DNA of 64,000 bases from Cupriavidus basilensis (GCF_008801925.2 NZ_CP062803.1:3162001-3226000), one strand, 5' to 3'; counted from the first letter of the stretch, positions 30,854 through 40,368 are shown. The notes: a model not told the origin generated them from the letters alone. Numbers and translations: made by a program.

Positions 30854-32797
30854 ATGACCCAGCACGACATTCGTGCGGAGCAAGATTTTGCCTCCGCCGC
30901 CGACGCATCGATCGAAGCCGCAGCCATCGCCACCCCCGCTATCCAGGAACCGAGCCCGCTCGACAAGCTCGACGCCATCCTCAGCCCGGAAGCCGCCGTG
31001 GCGCCTGCCGCTGCTGCCATCAATGCCGAGAACGGCTTCGCCAAGCTCGGCCTCGAAGAAGCCATTCTTCGCGCCCTGGTTGAACTGAACTACACCACGC
31101 CGACCCCGGTGCAGGCACAAGCGATCCCCGCCTTCCTGGCTGGCCGCGACCTGCTGGTGTCGAGCCAGACCGGCTCGGGCAAGACCGGCGCCTTCATCCT
31201 GCCGGCGATCCAGCGCATCAGCGAGAAGGCTTCGCCGAATCGCCCGCGTTCGGACGATCCGGTCAAGCGCATGAAGGGCAAGCGCCCCCGTCCGTCGCCG
31301 GCGCAACCCGCGCTGCTGGTGCTGACCCCGACCCGCGAACTGGCCCTGCAAGTTACCGAAGCCACCGCCAAGTACGGCCGCCACCTGCGCCGCATCGTCT
31401 GCGCCAGCATCCTGGGCGGCATGCCTTACCCGAAGCAGCTCGCCGCGCTGTCCAAGATGCCTGACATCCTGGTCGCTACCCCGGGCCGCTTGCTGGACCA
31501 CGTTGAAGCCGGCCGTATCGACCTGTCCCAACTGGACATGCTGGTGTTCGACGAAGCCGACCGCATGCTCGACATGGGCTTCGCCGACGACATCGACGCC
31601 ATCGTTGCCGCTACCCCGGCTACCCGCCAGACGCTGATGTTCTCGGCCACGCTGGACGGCCGCATCGCCCAGCTGGCTTCGCGTCAGCTGCGCGATCCGC
31701 AACGCATCGAAATCGCCGCGACCCGCGCCGACCAAAGCAATATCGAACAGCGCCTGCACTTCACCGACGACATGTCGCACAAGGAAAAGCTGCTGGACCA
31801 CCTGCTGCGCGACACCACGCTCAAGCAAGCCATCGTCTTCACCGCGACCAAGCGCGATGCCGATTCGCTGGCCGAGCGCCTGTCGGACACCGGCTTCGCA
31901 GCCGGCGCGCTGCACGGCGACATGACCCAGGGCGCGCGTAACCGCACCCTGACCTCGCTGCGCCGCGGCAACCTGCGCATCCTGGTGGCAACCGACGTGG
32001 CCGCACGCGGCATCGACGTGCCCGATATCACCCACGTGGTCAACTTCGACCTGCCCAAGCAAGCGGAAGACTACGTCCACCGTATCGGCCGTACCGGCCG
32101 CGCTGGCCGCTCGGGCGTCGCCATCAACCTGGTGAACCACGGCGACATGTTCCAGTGGAAGCGCATCGAGCGCTTCACCAACAACCGTGTCGACGCATCG
32201 GTGATCGAAGGCCTGGAGCCGCGTCGCTCGCCGAAGCCGCGTTCGGGCTTCGCCGGCAAGCCGGGTGGTGACCGCGGTGGTTACCGTGGCAACAGCAATG
32301 GCGGCGGCTATCGCGGCGGTGAAAACCGCAGCTTTGGCGACCGCAAGTTCGGCGGCGGCGAAAGCCGCGGCTTCGGCAGCCGTGATGGCGCCCCGCGTCC
32401 CGCAGGCGATCGCCCGTTCGGCGACCGTGACGGCAACCGTGGCTTCGGCGACCGCAGCAGCCTGGGCAACCCCAATGGCAACAGCACCGGCTATCGTGGC
32501 CAGGGCGCAGCCGGCGGCCAGCGCAGCTTCAACAACGAAGGCGGCGGCTACCGTGGCGGCGACAATCGTGGCTTCGGCAATCGTGACGGCGCGGCTCCCC
32601 GCAGCTTCGGCGACGGCAATCGTGGCGGCTTTGGCGGCGGTGCAGCCGGCAATGGCGGCAACGGTGGCTACCGTGGCGGCGAAGGCCGCAGCTTCGGCAA
32701 CCGCGATGGCAACCGTGATGGCGCCCCCCGCAGCTTCGGCGGCGGTCAGCGCAGCGGCAACGGCAACACCGGCGGCCGCTCGCGTTTCGAGCGTTAA
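30854..32797 (+). CDS. DEAD-box RNA helicase with RGG/glycine-rich tail (CsdA/RhlE-like)
   Basis: A 647-residue ATP-dependent RNA helicase. The core (about 65-440) has the Q motif YTTPTPVQAQAIP, SQTGSGKT, PTRELALQV, the DEAD box VFDEADRMLDMGF, SAT and HRIGRTGRAGR. The tail from about 450 is low-complexity, built from GGYRGG, FGDRDG and GNRDG units, an RNA-binding RGG region that may phase-separate. It likely unwinds RNA during ribosome assembly or decay, especially in the cold. ATG 30854 is used because the upstream ATG lacks a ribosome site. A bidirectional terminator follows. Confidence 0.93.
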   Translation: MTQHDIRAEQDFASAADASIEAAAIATPAIQEPSPLDKLDAILSPEAAVAPAAAAINAENGFAKLGLEEAILRALVELNYTTPTPVQAQAIPAFLAGRDLLVSSQTGSGKTGAFILPAIQRISEKASPNRPRSDDPVKRMKGKRPRPSPAQPALLVLTPTRELALQVTEATAKYGRHLRRIVCASILGGMPYPKQLAALSKMPDILVATPGRLLDHVEAGRIDLSQLDMLVFDEADRMLDMGFADDIDAIVAATPATRQTLMFSATLDGRIAQLASRQLRDPQRIEIAATRADQSNIEQRLHFTDDMSHKEKLLDHLLRDTTLKQAIVFTATKRDADSLAERLSDTGFAAGALHGDMTQGARNRTLTSLRRGNLRILVATDVAARGIDVPDITHVVNFDLPKQAEDYVHRIGRTGRAGRSGVAINLVNHGDMFQWKRIERFTNNRVDASVIEGLEPRRSPKPRSGFAGKPGGDRGGYRGNSNGGGYRGGENRSFGDRKFGGGESRGFGSRDGAPRPAGDRPFGDRDGNRGFGDRSSLGNPNGNSTGYRGQGAAGGQRSFNNEGGGYRGGDNRGFGNRDGAAPRSFGDGNRGGFGGGAAGNGGNGGYRGGEGRSFGNRDGNRDGAPRSFGGGQRSGNGNTGGRSRFER

Positions 32798-32846
32798 TTT
32801 GCCGGGCTGAACAGGTTCACCGCTAAGGCGGTGATCTCTCGCAAAG

Positions 32847-32884
32847 CCAAAGAAAAAGGCACCTTCGGGTGCCTTTTTCTTTGG
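32847..32884. terminator. Bidirectional rho-independent terminator
   Basis: CCAAAGAAAAAGGCACC-TTCG-GGTGCCTTTTTCTTTGG is a perfect 17-bp hairpin with a UUCG loop and U-runs on both strands. It serves the helicase (plus) and the EgtB/SenA-like gene (minus). Confidence 0.95.
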
Positions 32885-32940
32885 CCGCCTTTTTCGGCCG
32901 CCTCAACCAGCGGCGCTCGCCACGGGCAACCAGCGTCCCG

Positions 32941-34200
32941 CTACATCGAACAACTGCGAAAGCCGACGAACGCGAAATCGTCCTCGGGCAGCAGCGCCAT
33001 GCGCGCGCGTGCATGACGCTGGCGCGCCGGGCTGGCGAAAGACGTGCTCCGCACCGCCTGGTGGCTGGCAAAGCAGTACACGTATTCCATATCCGCGGGG
33101 TCCGCCTCGAATCCCGCGTAGGGCTCATACGGCGTCGCCGTCCACTCGCGCACCATGCCCCAGCGCAGGCCGCCCCGATCCTGGACCGCAGCCAGCTCCC
33201 ATTCCGTTTCCGTCGGCAGGCGCCGGCCTGCCCAGGCGCACCAGGCTTGCGCCTCGAACAAGCTGACGTGACGTACCGCCTCGTCAGGGTTCAACGTGCG
33301 CAGGCTGCCGAAGCGCGAGGCCATCCAGGCCCGCGACTCGGAATGGCGGGCCCAGTAGCGCGGCGCCGAGCGATCCTGCATCATCAGCCACTGGCGACCC
33401 GCCGCCGACCACCACGAGGCGCGCTCGTAGCCGCCGTCCTCTACGAAATCGAGGAACTGCGCATTGCTGACCGGCGCGGCATCCATCTCGAAAGCCGGCA
33501 CATAGATAGGCTGCGACGGCAACTCATCGGGCAGCGCGAAGCCATCCGGCGCGCTCCAGCCCTGGATGAAGCGCCCGCCGGGAAACTGCAAGGTGCCGCC
33601 GTGCGGCACCGATACCGACGGCAGGACGGCCGCAGGCTCCACGGGAGCAACGCCCAGCGCCTGCAGCAGCGCGGCGATGGCTTCGCCCTGGCGGTCCTCG
33701 TGAAACAGCGCGCGGCGCCAGGCGTAGAGCGTGGCATCGCCATCATCGGGTTGCGCCGCCAGCCGGCGCAGGACGGCATCGAGCACGTCGGCGGCGTAGC
33801 GCTTGACCACGGCCACGTCGGGCAGCGTGACCTCCCAGCGGGCATCGGGATCGATGCGATCGGGATCGAACCACTCGTCCGCGCCGGCCAGCAACGACGG
33901 CACGCTGGCCACCTGCAGCCAGGCGCCATCGCGCTCAAGCGTGCGCACGTCGCGCAGGCACCACCATTCGGCGTGCCAGGCCACATGCCCGAGCGTCCAC
34001 AACGGCGGGTCGGAAAAATCCTGGCGAGGCACCTCCCAGCCACGCCGGGTCTGGCCAAAAGCGGCCAGCCAGGCCAGGGTGCGGTTGCGCGCTTCCACCA
34101 GCGCCTGCGCCAGGCCTTCGCGCGGCAGCCGCCGGGCATCGGCCCAGACGGCCTTGCCGCCGTTGAAATGAAGGTCGGGAAGCATGGAAAAGCCGCTCAT
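32941..34200 (-). CDS. senA: EgtB/SenA-like non-haem iron C-S/C-Se bond-forming enzyme
   Basis: A 419-residue protein with an N-terminal DinB-like helical domain and a C-terminal FGE-sulfatase fold (VPAFEMDAAPVSNAQFLDFV, RRLPTETEWELAA, FVGFRSCSM). The N-terminal GHVAWHAEWW resembles the iron-binding region of EgtB. The segment where EgtB has H-x3-H reads FHEDRQGEA (His167, Gln171), so one expected histidine is Gln. It is not a classic EgtB (no HEQQH). The closest group I know is the Burkholderiales EgtB-like family that includes selenoneine synthase SenA, which joins a seleno- or thio-sugar to hercynine. The adjacent egtD would supply hercynine. senB and senC are not in the window, so sulfur chemistry remains possible. 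Confidence 0.6.
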   Translation of the reverse strand: MSGFSMLPDLHFNGGKAVWADARRLPREGLAQALVEARNRTLAWLAAFGQTRRGWEVPRQDFSDPPLWTLGHVAWHAEWWCLRDVRTLERDGAWLQVASVPSLLAGADEWFDPDRIDPDARWEVTLPDVAVVKRYAADVLDAVLRRLAAQPDDGDATLYAWRRALFHEDRQGEAIAALLQALGVAPVEPAAVLPSVSVPHGGTLQFPGGRFIQGWSAPDGFALPDELPSQPIYVPAFEMDAAPVSNAQFLDFVEDGGYERASWWSAAGRQWLMMQDRSAPRYWARHSESRAWMASRFGSLRTLNPDEAVRHVSLFEAQAWCAWAGRRLPTETEWELAAVQDRGGLRWGMVREWTATPYEPYAGFEADPADMEYVYCFASHQAVRSTSFASPARQRHARARMALLPEDDFAFVGFRSCSM

Positions 34201-34345
34201 CGAACACCCTGCCAGAGAATGGGATTGGCACCCGGTTGCGTGATCCGGCTAGCCGCGTGCGCCATGCGCCGCACCTTTCGCCGAAGAGATGCGGGCATTA
34301 TGACACCAGCCCCACCTGCCCCCTCGCGGTGTGCCCGGTGGCTTC

Positions 34346-35446
34346 TCAGGCCCGGGCGTGGAACACCGCGAACCATCCGCGCGGATCGCTCCACCAGACC
34401 GGATCGTCGAAGCCCGCAGCCTCGAGCAAGGCGGCGAAGTCGTCCGGCCGGTATTTATACGAATCCTCCGTATGAATCTGCTCGCCCGCGCGAAAGCCGC
34501 GGCTACCCTCCGCCCAGCGCACGGTGACCTCGCGCTCAGCTTGCAGGTGCATCTGGATCCGCGACCCCTCGCGGTCGAAGCTGGCCACATGGCGCCAGTC
34601 CTCAAGCTGGAAGTCGCTGCCCACGATGCGATTCAGGTTGCGCAGCACATTGCGATTGAAGGCGGCGGTCACACCAAGCGGGTCATCGTAGGCGGCCACC
34701 AGCGCCTGCTCGTCCTTGAGCAGGTCCACGCCAATCAGCACGCCATCCCCCTTGTCCGCCGCGGCCCGCAGCCGCTGCAGCAAGGACTGGGCCTGCGTTG
34801 GTGCGAAATTGCCGATGCTGGATCCTGGATAAAAGAACAGGCGGCGCCCGCTCCTGACTTCGGGCGGCAAGTCGAGCGGCACGCACAGGTCGGCGCCCAG
34901 GCCAAGCATGGGAATCTGCGGATGCTGCTGCTGCAGGCAGAACAGCGTTCCGCGCAGGAATTCCACCGAGATATCCAGCGCCACGTATTGCGCCGGCTGC
35001 AGGCTGCCGAAGAGCCGGGCCGCCTTCTGGCAGTTACCCGCACCAAGGTCGATCAGCACGCAGCCGCTGCCGGCGCGCGCGGCCATGGCGGGAGCAAATG
35101 CCGAAAAGACCGCGGCCTCGGTGCGCGTGGGGTAGTACTCGGGCAGGTCGGTGATGGCCTCGAACAGGCGCGAGCCGAGCACGTCGTAGAAGAACTTGGG
35201 GCTGATGCTGGCTGCGCTGGCCAGCAGGCCGCGCGTGATCTCGCCGCGTAGCGCGCCGCTGTCCTCGTGGTACTGCTGGATGAAATCCAGCCGGGGCACC
35301 GGGTTCGGCTGCGCATGGCCGTTGCCGACGACGACGCTGCCGGCGGGAGGGCCGTTGGGTTTCAGGGCCGAGGTGCCGTTGTGCTTGGCTTGGGAGTGAT
35401 TGAGGCGTACGTTCAGTGGATTCAGCGGGGTCGGGACTGCCGGCAT
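34346..35446 (-). CDS. egtD: L-histidine N-alpha-methyltransferase EgtD
   Basis: A 366-residue SAM-dependent enzyme that trimethylates histidine to hercynine, the precursor of ergothioneine or selenoneine. Family marks are SPKFFYDVLGSRLFEAITDL, EYYPTRTEAAV, VLIDLGAGNCQKA, FFYPGSSIGNF and GVDLLKDEQALVAAYDD. The first 60 residues are a disordered, Asn/Pro-rich extension. ATG 35446 follows AAGGAAACGTC, a better start than the GTG at 35473. It lies upstream of the senA-like gene on the same strand (145-bp gap), a likely operon. Confidence 0.93.
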   Translation of the reverse strand: MPAVPTPLNPLNVRLNHSQAKHNGTSALKPNGPPAGSVVVGNGHAQPNPVPRLDFIQQYHEDSGALRGEITRGLLASAASISPKFFYDVLGSRLFEAITDLPEYYPTRTEAAVFSAFAPAMAARAGSGCVLIDLGAGNCQKAARLFGSLQPAQYVALDISVEFLRGTLFCLQQQHPQIPMLGLGADLCVPLDLPPEVRSGRRLFFYPGSSIGNFAPTQAQSLLQRLRAAADKGDGVLIGVDLLKDEQALVAAYDDPLGVTAAFNRNVLRNLNRIVGSDFQLEDWRHVASFDREGSRIQMHLQAEREVTVRWAEGSRGFRAGEQIHTEDSYKYRPDDFAALLEAAGFDDPVWWSDPRGWFAVFHARA

Positions 35447-35729
35447 GACGTTTCCTTGATGGTCGATGGGCACTGCATAAAACCCCCAGGGGCCCGCACG
35501 TCACGGCATGCGCGGGAGTTGCAAGGGATCCGCCTCCGGTGACGTCTGGGGCGCATCAGCCGATGCAAGTCTTCTCAGGATAGCTGGCGAGCGCGGAGTG
35601 TGCTTACCGCATTGCACAAAAACCTCCGTGCAGTGAAAACCAGAAAGTGCGCTTTGTTCAACAAAAATTCGCTGCGGCAACGCCGCCACAATGCCGCCAC
35701 GGCGCCCACAAAAAATACGCAGCATCGTT

Positions 35730-35735
35730 TATAAT
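35730..35735 (+). promoter_or_regulatory. -10 element of the terC promoter
   Basis: TTTATAATCC contains a perfect TATAAT at 35730-35735, about 45 bp ahead of the riboswitch aptamer. The -35 region is weak. The rest of 35447-35729 holds the egtD upstream region and no gene that I see. Confidence 0.5.
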
Positions 35736-35778
35736 CCGCTTCAGCGCATCTGCTTCGGGCTCGCCCGGATTGGATCGC

Positions 35779-35921
35779 CCCTCAAAGGGGAGTAGCTCCG
35801 GGGCCATGCCCTTAGCACAATCGTCATTCCGGGACTGACAGTCTCCGGTTGTGCTGACCGCGCCAAGTAACATCAGCGGTCGAGCAAGACCTTTGCAACC
35901 TGGTTTCATGGTTTGCAAAGG
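35779..35921 (+). promoter_or_regulatory. yybP-ykoY (manganese) riboswitch
   Basis: The aptamer hallmarks are present in order: AAAGGGGAGTAGC at 35784-35796, an internal arm, and the 3' strand GAGCAAGACCTTTGC (35882-35896). The next bases form a switch hairpin, CCTTTGCAACC (35890-35900) pairing with GGTTTGCAAAGG (35910-35921), which shares the aptamer 3' strand. The two folds are therefore mutually exclusive. It precedes a TerC/YjbE-type membrane gene, the standard target of this Mn2+-sensing class. No U-run follows the hairpin, so control may be by ribosome access or Rho. Confidence 0.85.
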
Positions 35922-36007
35922 CGCCCCCAAGCTCCCACACATCATGTCTCCAGGCCAAACCGGTGCGTACGCACGGCTCTTAGCTATTCGTTGTTCGAGG
36001 AGATTTC

Positions 36008-36706
36008 ATGGAATGGTTTACCGATTTGTTCACGATGCAGTTCCTGACCGCACTGCTATCCATCGTCGTCATTGACCTTGTGCTGGCCGGCGACAATGCG
36101 ATCGTGATCGCCCTGGCGGCGCGCAACCTGCCGCCCCACCTGCAGAAGAAGGCCATCATCTGGGGGACTGTCGGCGCGGTCGTGGTCCGTTCGGCCATGA
36201 CGGTCGGCGTGGTGTGGCTGCTCAAGATCCCTGGCCTGCTGCTGATCGGCGGCGCGGCCCTGGTGTGGATTGCCTACAAGCTGCTGTCCGATGACGGCAA
36301 TGGCGACGAGCATGGCGCGGGCGCAACCACCCTGATGGGCGCGATGAAGACGATCATCATCGCCGATGCGGTGATGGGCGTGGACAACGTGCTGGCTGTG
36401 GCTGGCGCGGCGCACGGCAGCTTCCTGCTGGTGGTGCTGGGCCTGCTCATCAGCATCCCCATCGTGGTGTGGGGCTCGAGCCTGGTGCTCAAGCTGATGT
36501 CGCGCTTCCCCTCGATCATCTTCGTGGGTGCCGGCGTGCTGGCCTTCACGGCAGTCAAGATGATCGTCAGCGAGCCGCTGGTGAAGGAATTCTTCAACAG
36601 CAACGCGCTGGCCTACTACGGCTTGTTCGTGGTGGTCGTCGGCGGTGTGCTGGGCGGTGGCTACCTGGTGCAAAAGCGCCGGGCTCCGGCTACGGCCGCG
36701 CAGTAA
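36008..36706 (+). CDS. TerC/YjbE-family metal exporter
   Basis: A 232-residue protein with about seven helices and the TerC-family motif DLVLAGDNAIVIALAARNLP, repeated in part as ADAVMGVDNVLAVAGAAHG. The paired acidic-asparagine motifs (D-N in GDNA and VDNV) are the predicted metal sites. Family members such as YjbE export manganese and help load secreted metalloenzymes. The manganese riboswitch upstream supports that role. A good GAGGAGATTTC ribosome binding site precedes the ATG. Confidence 0.9.
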   Translation: MEWFTDLFTMQFLTALLSIVVIDLVLAGDNAIVIALAARNLPPHLQKKAIIWGTVGAVVVRSAMTVGVVWLLKIPGLLLIGGAALVWIAYKLLSDDGNGDEHGAGATTLMGAMKTIIIADAVMGVDNVLAVAGAAHGSFLLVVLGLLISIPIVVWGSSLVLKLMSRFPSIIFVGAGVLAFTAVKMIVSEPLVKEFFNSNALAYYGLFVVVVGGVLGGGYLVQKRRAPATAAQ

Positions 36707-36758
36707 TGCGCGACGGCGCCAGCGCCGCCGAGCTAGCTGAAACCTGAAAACGGGTCGC

Positions 36759-36786
36759 AACGGGTCGCCGAAAGGCGGCCCGTTTT
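36759..36786 (+). terminator. Terminator of the TerC gene
   Basis: AACGGGTCGCC-GAAA-GGCGGCCCGTTTT forms a GC-rich hairpin with a GNRA loop followed by TTTTGC. Confidence 0.85.
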
Positions 36787-36893
36787 GCTTTGCGATAAAA
36801 TGCTAAACCTTTAGCAATTTGCCATTCGGTTAGCAGATTGCCTGCCATACGCGCACACCGCTGTCGCGTCACTTTTCCCCAACACCCGCGCCG

Positions 36894-37688
36894 ATGAAAC
36901 AGTACCTCGACTTCATGCGCCATGTGCAAGAGCATGGCACCGAAAAGGCCGACCGCACCGGCACCGGCACGCGCTCGGTGTTTGGCTACCAGATGCGCTT
37001 CGACCTGCGCGAAGGCTTCCCGGTGGTGACCACCAAGAAGCTGCACATGAAGTCGATCATTCACGAACTGCTGTGGTTCCTGAAGGGCTCGACCAACATC
37101 CAGTACCTGAAGGACAACGGCGTCAGCATCTGGGACGAATGGGCCGACGCAAACGGCGAGCTCGGGCCGGTCTATGGCTCGCAGTGGCGCGCGTGGCCCA
37201 CGCCGGACGGCCGCCACATCGACCAGATCGCCGACCTGATGGCGCAGATCCGCAGCAATCCCGATTCGCGCCGGCTGATCGTATCGGCCTGGAACGTGGG
37301 CGAGATCGCGCAGATGAAGCTGCCGCCCTGCCATGCATTCTTCCAGTTCTACGTGGCCGACGGCCGCCTGTCCTGCCAGCTGTACCAGCGCAGCGCCGAT
37401 ATCTTCCTTGGCGTGCCGTTCAATATCGCCAGCTATGCGCTGCTGACGCACATGATCGCGCAGCAGACCGGGCTGGAGGTGGGGGACTTCATCTGGACCG
37501 GCGGCGACTGCCACATCTACAGCAACCATGCCGAGCAGGTGGCAACCCAGCTCGCGCGCACACCGATGGCGTTGCCGCAACTGAAGATCCTGCGCAAACC
37601 GGACAGCATCTTCGACTACAAATACGAGGACTTCGAACTGGTGGGCTACGAATCGCATCCGGCCATCAAGGCACCGGTGGCCGTATGA
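36894..37688 (+). CDS. thyA: Thymidylate synthase
   Basis: A 264-residue enzyme that makes dTMP from dUMP using methylene-tetrahydrofolate. The catalytic cysteine is Cys146 in [12 protein letters not shown], with the dUMP-binding [12 protein letters not shown] and SNHAEQ segments conserved. Length matches E. coli ThyA. The stop overlaps the folA start, which couples production of the synthase to the reductase that regenerates its cofactor. Confidence 0.98.
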   Translation: MKQYLDFMRHVQEHGTEKADRTGTGTRSVFGYQMRFDLREGFPVVTTKKLHMKSIIHELLWFLKGSTNIQYLKDNGVSIWDEWADANGELGPVYGSQWRAWPTPDGRHIDQIADLMAQIRSNPDSRRLIVSAWNVGEIAQMKLPPCHAFFQFYVADGRLSCQLYQRSADIFLGVPFNIASYALLTHMIAQQTGLEVGDFIWTGGDCHIYSNHAEQVATQLARTPMALPQLKILRKPDSIFDYKYEDFELVGYESHPAIKAPVAV

Positions 37689-38185
37689 CGTTGCTGACCC
37701 TGATCGTGGCGAAGGCCCGCAACGGCGTGATCGGCCGCGACAATACCCTGCCCTGGCGCCTGCCCGAGGACCTGGCGCACTTCAAGCGCACTACCATGGG
37801 CGCGCCCATCGTGATGGGCCGCAAGACGTGGGAGTCGATCGGCCGGCCGCTGCCGGGCCGGCGCAATATCGTGGTGAGCCGCAACCGCGACCTGCGCATC
37901 GAGGGCTGCGACGTGGCGAACTCGCTGGAAGAAGCGCAGCGGCTATGCGTGGGCGCCCCGCAGATCTTCCTGATCGGCGGCGCGCAGCTGTATGCCGAGG
38001 CCCTGCCCAGCGCAGACCGGCTGGTGGTGACGGAAATCGATGCGGATGTGCAAGGCGACGCGGTGTTTCCGGCCATCGACCCGCGGCAGTGGATCGCGAC
38101 GCAGCGCGAGCGGCATCATTCGGAGGCGAACGGTTTCGACTACGCGTTCGTGACGTACGAGCGCCCGCCCTCGGGCGAGGAATAA
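37685..38185 (+). CDS. folA: Dihydrofolate reductase
   Basis: A 166-residue NADPH-dependent enzyme reducing dihydrofolate made by ThyA. Marks are [23 protein letters not shown] (active-site acidic residue in the PED segment), [20 protein letters not shown] and [13 protein letters not shown]. The ATG at 37685 overlaps the thyA stop (ATGA). A strong terminator follows. Confidence 0.97.
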   Translation: MTLLTLIVAKARNGVIGRDNTLPWRLPEDLAHFKRTTMGAPIVMGRKTWESIGRPLPGRRNIVVSRNRDLRIEGCDVANSLEEAQRLCVGAPQIFLIGGAQLYAEALPSADRLVVTEIDADVQGDAVFPAIDPRQWIATQRERHHSEANGFDYAFVTYERPPSGEE

Positions 38186-38242
38186 CGGTCGCCTCAAACG
38201 GCAAGTTTCAAGCGACGCTGACGTCGCTGACGTTTTGAGCAC

Positions 38243-38278
38243 GCGGCGGCCTGTCTTCAGGCCGCCGCTGTCGTTTTA
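38243..38278 (+). terminator. Terminator of thyA-folA
   Basis: GCGGCGGCCTG-TCTT-CAGGCCGCCGC is a perfect 11-bp hairpin followed by TGTCGTTTTAG. Its tail overlaps the stop codon of the convergent pmbA gene. Confidence 0.88.
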
Positions 38279-39661
38279 GTTGCCGCCGGCGATGGTCATC
38301 TGCTCGATCAGGACCGAGCCGGTTTCCTTGGTGCCGCGCACCAGCGAATCGGCGCCAATGGCCACGATCTGCTGGAACATCTCCTTCATGTTGCCGGCGA
38401 TGGTGATCTCTTCCACCGGGTACTGGATCACCCCATTCTCGACCCAATAGCCCGACGCGCCGCGCGAGTAATCGCCCGTCACATAGTTCACGCCCTGCCC
38501 CATCAGCTCGGTCACCAGCAGGCCGGTGCCCAGCTTGCGCAGCATGCCGGCGAAGTCGTCTGCCGGCGTGGTCAGCTTGCTGGAAAGCGTCAGGTTGTGC
38601 GAGCCGCCGGCGTTGCCGGTGGTCGTCATGCCCAGCTTGCGCGCCGAATACGTGGAGAGGAAATAGCCTTCCACCACGCCGCCGCGCACCACATCGCGCG
38701 CGTGGGTCTTCACACCTTCTTCGTCAAAGGGTGCGCTGCCCATGGCGCCCGGCAGGTGGGGTTGCTCGTGGATATGGATATGCGGCGCAAACACCGCCTT
38801 GCCCAATGTGTCGTAGAGGAAGGTCGACTTGCGGTACAGCGCGCCGCCAGACACGGCCTGCACGAAGGCGCCAAGCAGGCCGGCGGCCAGAGGTGCCTCG
38901 AACAGCACCGGGCAGCGGCGCGTCGACAACTGGCGCGCATTCAGGCGGGCCAGCGAGCGCTCGGCGGCATAGCGGCCGATGTCCTCGGGCGCAGCCAGCG
39001 CGCCGGGCGCGCGCTTGGACGAGTACCAGTCGTCGCGCTGCATGCCGCTGCCGGTGCCGGCGATCGGCGCGCAGGAAATAAAGTGGCGGGAATAGGGGTA
39101 GCCGCCCGTGAAGCCGCGCGAAGTGGCCAGCACGAACTGCGAATGCTGGGCCGAGACGCTGGCGCCGTCGCTGTTGCGAATGCGCGGCGAGACCGCGAAG
39201 GCGGCCGCCTCGGCGCGCCGCGCGAGCTCGATGGCTTGCTCAGCGTCGATATTCCACGGGTGGAACAGGTCTAGATCCTGCGGGTTGCGCTCGAGCAGCG
39301 CTTCTTCAGCCAGGCCGGCGCAATCGTCTTCCGCGGTGAAGCGAGCGATGTTGTAAGCCGCCTCGGCCGTGGCGCGCAGGGCCGCCGGCGAGAAATCCGA
39401 GGTGCTGGCGTTGCCGCGCCGCTGGCCGATCATGACCGTGACGCCCACTACCTTGTCGCGGTTTTGCTCGATGGTTTCCACCTGGCCCTTGCGCACCGAC
39501 ACCGACAGGCCGCTGCCCTCGGAGATCTCGGTAGCCGCGTCGGTGGCGCCCAGCTCGCGTGCCACCCGCAGCACATCGGCGGCCATCTCGCTGAGCTGGG
39601 CCTGGGTATAAGTGAAGTGGGTGGTCTGGTCTGCGGATTGATCCATTGTGGGCGCGGTCAT
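38276..39661 (-). CDS. pmbA: Metalloprotease PmbA/TldE
   Basis: A 461-residue member of the TldD/TldE family, which as a heterodimer with TldD trims peptides such as microcins and modified precursors. Recognisable blocks are VSVRKGQVETIEQNRDKVVG, SSKRAPGALAAPEDIGRYAAE, TGNAGGSHNL and the C-terminal GVNYVTGDYSRGASGYWVEN. PmbA lacks the zinc HExxxH of TldD, as here. ATG 39661 follows a GGA at suitable spacing; ATG 39646 is an alternative. It is divergent from yjgA with 33 bp between. Confidence 0.93.
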   Translation of the reverse strand: MTAPTMDQSADQTTHFTYTQAQLSEMAADVLRVARELGATDAATEISEGSGLSVSVRKGQVETIEQNRDKVVGVTVMIGQRRGNASTSDFSPAALRATAEAAYNIARFTAEDDCAGLAEEALLERNPQDLDLFHPWNIDAEQAIELARRAEAAAFAVSPRIRNSDGASVSAQHSQFVLATSRGFTGGYPYSRHFISCAPIAGTGSGMQRDDWYSSKRAPGALAAPEDIGRYAAERSLARLNARQLSTRRCPVLFEAPLAAGLLGAFVQAVSGGALYRKSTFLYDTLGKAVFAPHIHIHEQPHLPGAMGSAPFDEEGVKTHARDVVRGGVVEGYFLSTYSARKLGMTTTGNAGGSHNLTLSSKLTTPADDFAGMLRKLGTGLLVTELMGQGVNYVTGDYSRGASGYWVENGVIQYPVEEITIAGNMKEMFQQIVAIGADSLVRGTKETGSVLIEQMTIAGGN

Positions 39662-39694
39662 CAAAAGTCCAAACAAGAATCATAGCAAGATAAA

Positions 39695-40321
39695 ATGCCA
39701 ACCATGACGCGAAACACCCGCCCCTCCCCCCGGAACGCCTCCGGCTTCCCCGACCCGTTCACCCCTGAGCCGGCCGACGACGACGACATGCTCAAGAGCA
39801 AGTCGCAGAAAAAGCGCGACATGCTCGCCCTGCAAGACCTGGGCGTGGAACTCGAAGCCCTGCCCAAGGACCGCCTGGCGCGCGTGCCCATGCCTGAAGC
39901 GCTGGCCGACGCCATCCGCGACGCGCGGCGCATCACCAACCACGAAGGCAAGCGCCGCCAGATGCAGTATGTCGGCAAGGTCATGCGCAGGCTCGACGAT
40001 GACGAAGTGGCCGCCATCCAGCGCGTGCTGGAAGGCTTCAAGGGCACCAGCAAGGCCGAGACGGCCAAGCTGCACCTGGTCGAGCGCTGGCGCGAGCTGC
40101 TGCTGGCGGACGACGCCGCGCTGACGAAATTCCTGGCCGAGCATCCGGCCAGCGACGTCCAGGCGCTGCGCAACATCATCCGCAACGCGCGCAAAGAGCA
40201 CGAGATGAACAAGCCGCCGCGCTACTTCCGCGAGCTGTTCCAGGCCATCAAGACCGCGCTGGAAAGCAAGCAGGCCACGGCCACCGGCGAGCAGGAACCC
40301 GAGCCGGAAGCCGGCGAATAA
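39695..40321 (+). CDS. yjgA: Ribosome assembly factor DarP (YjgA, DUF615)
   Basis: A 208-residue, highly charged protein of the DUF615 family, which binds late 50S ribosomal particles. The [17 protein letters not shown] start, [30 protein letters not shown] and [20 protein letters not shown] blocks are all family marks. The first 30 residues are acidic and disordered, and the tail is Glu-rich. It probably starts at 39695; 39704 is also possible. Confidence 0.93.
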   Translation: MPTMTRNTRPSPRNASGFPDPFTPEPADDDDMLKSKSQKKRDMLALQDLGVELEALPKDRLARVPMPEALADAIRDARRITNHEGKRRQMQYVGKVMRRLDDDEVAAIQRVLEGFKGTSKAETAKLHLVERWRELLLADDAALTKFLAEHPASDVQALRNIIRNARKEHEMNKPPRYFRELFQAIKTALESKQATATGEQEPEPEAGE

Positions 40322-40368
40322 CCGATAAACGGCATCCCGAACGCAGCAACCAAGGAAATGGGGACAAG

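Noticed and set aside
32255..32790. Tandem DNA repeat element in the helicase gene
   Set aside because: The repetition reflects the coding of GGYRGG and FGDRDG units of the RGG tail, not a separate element.
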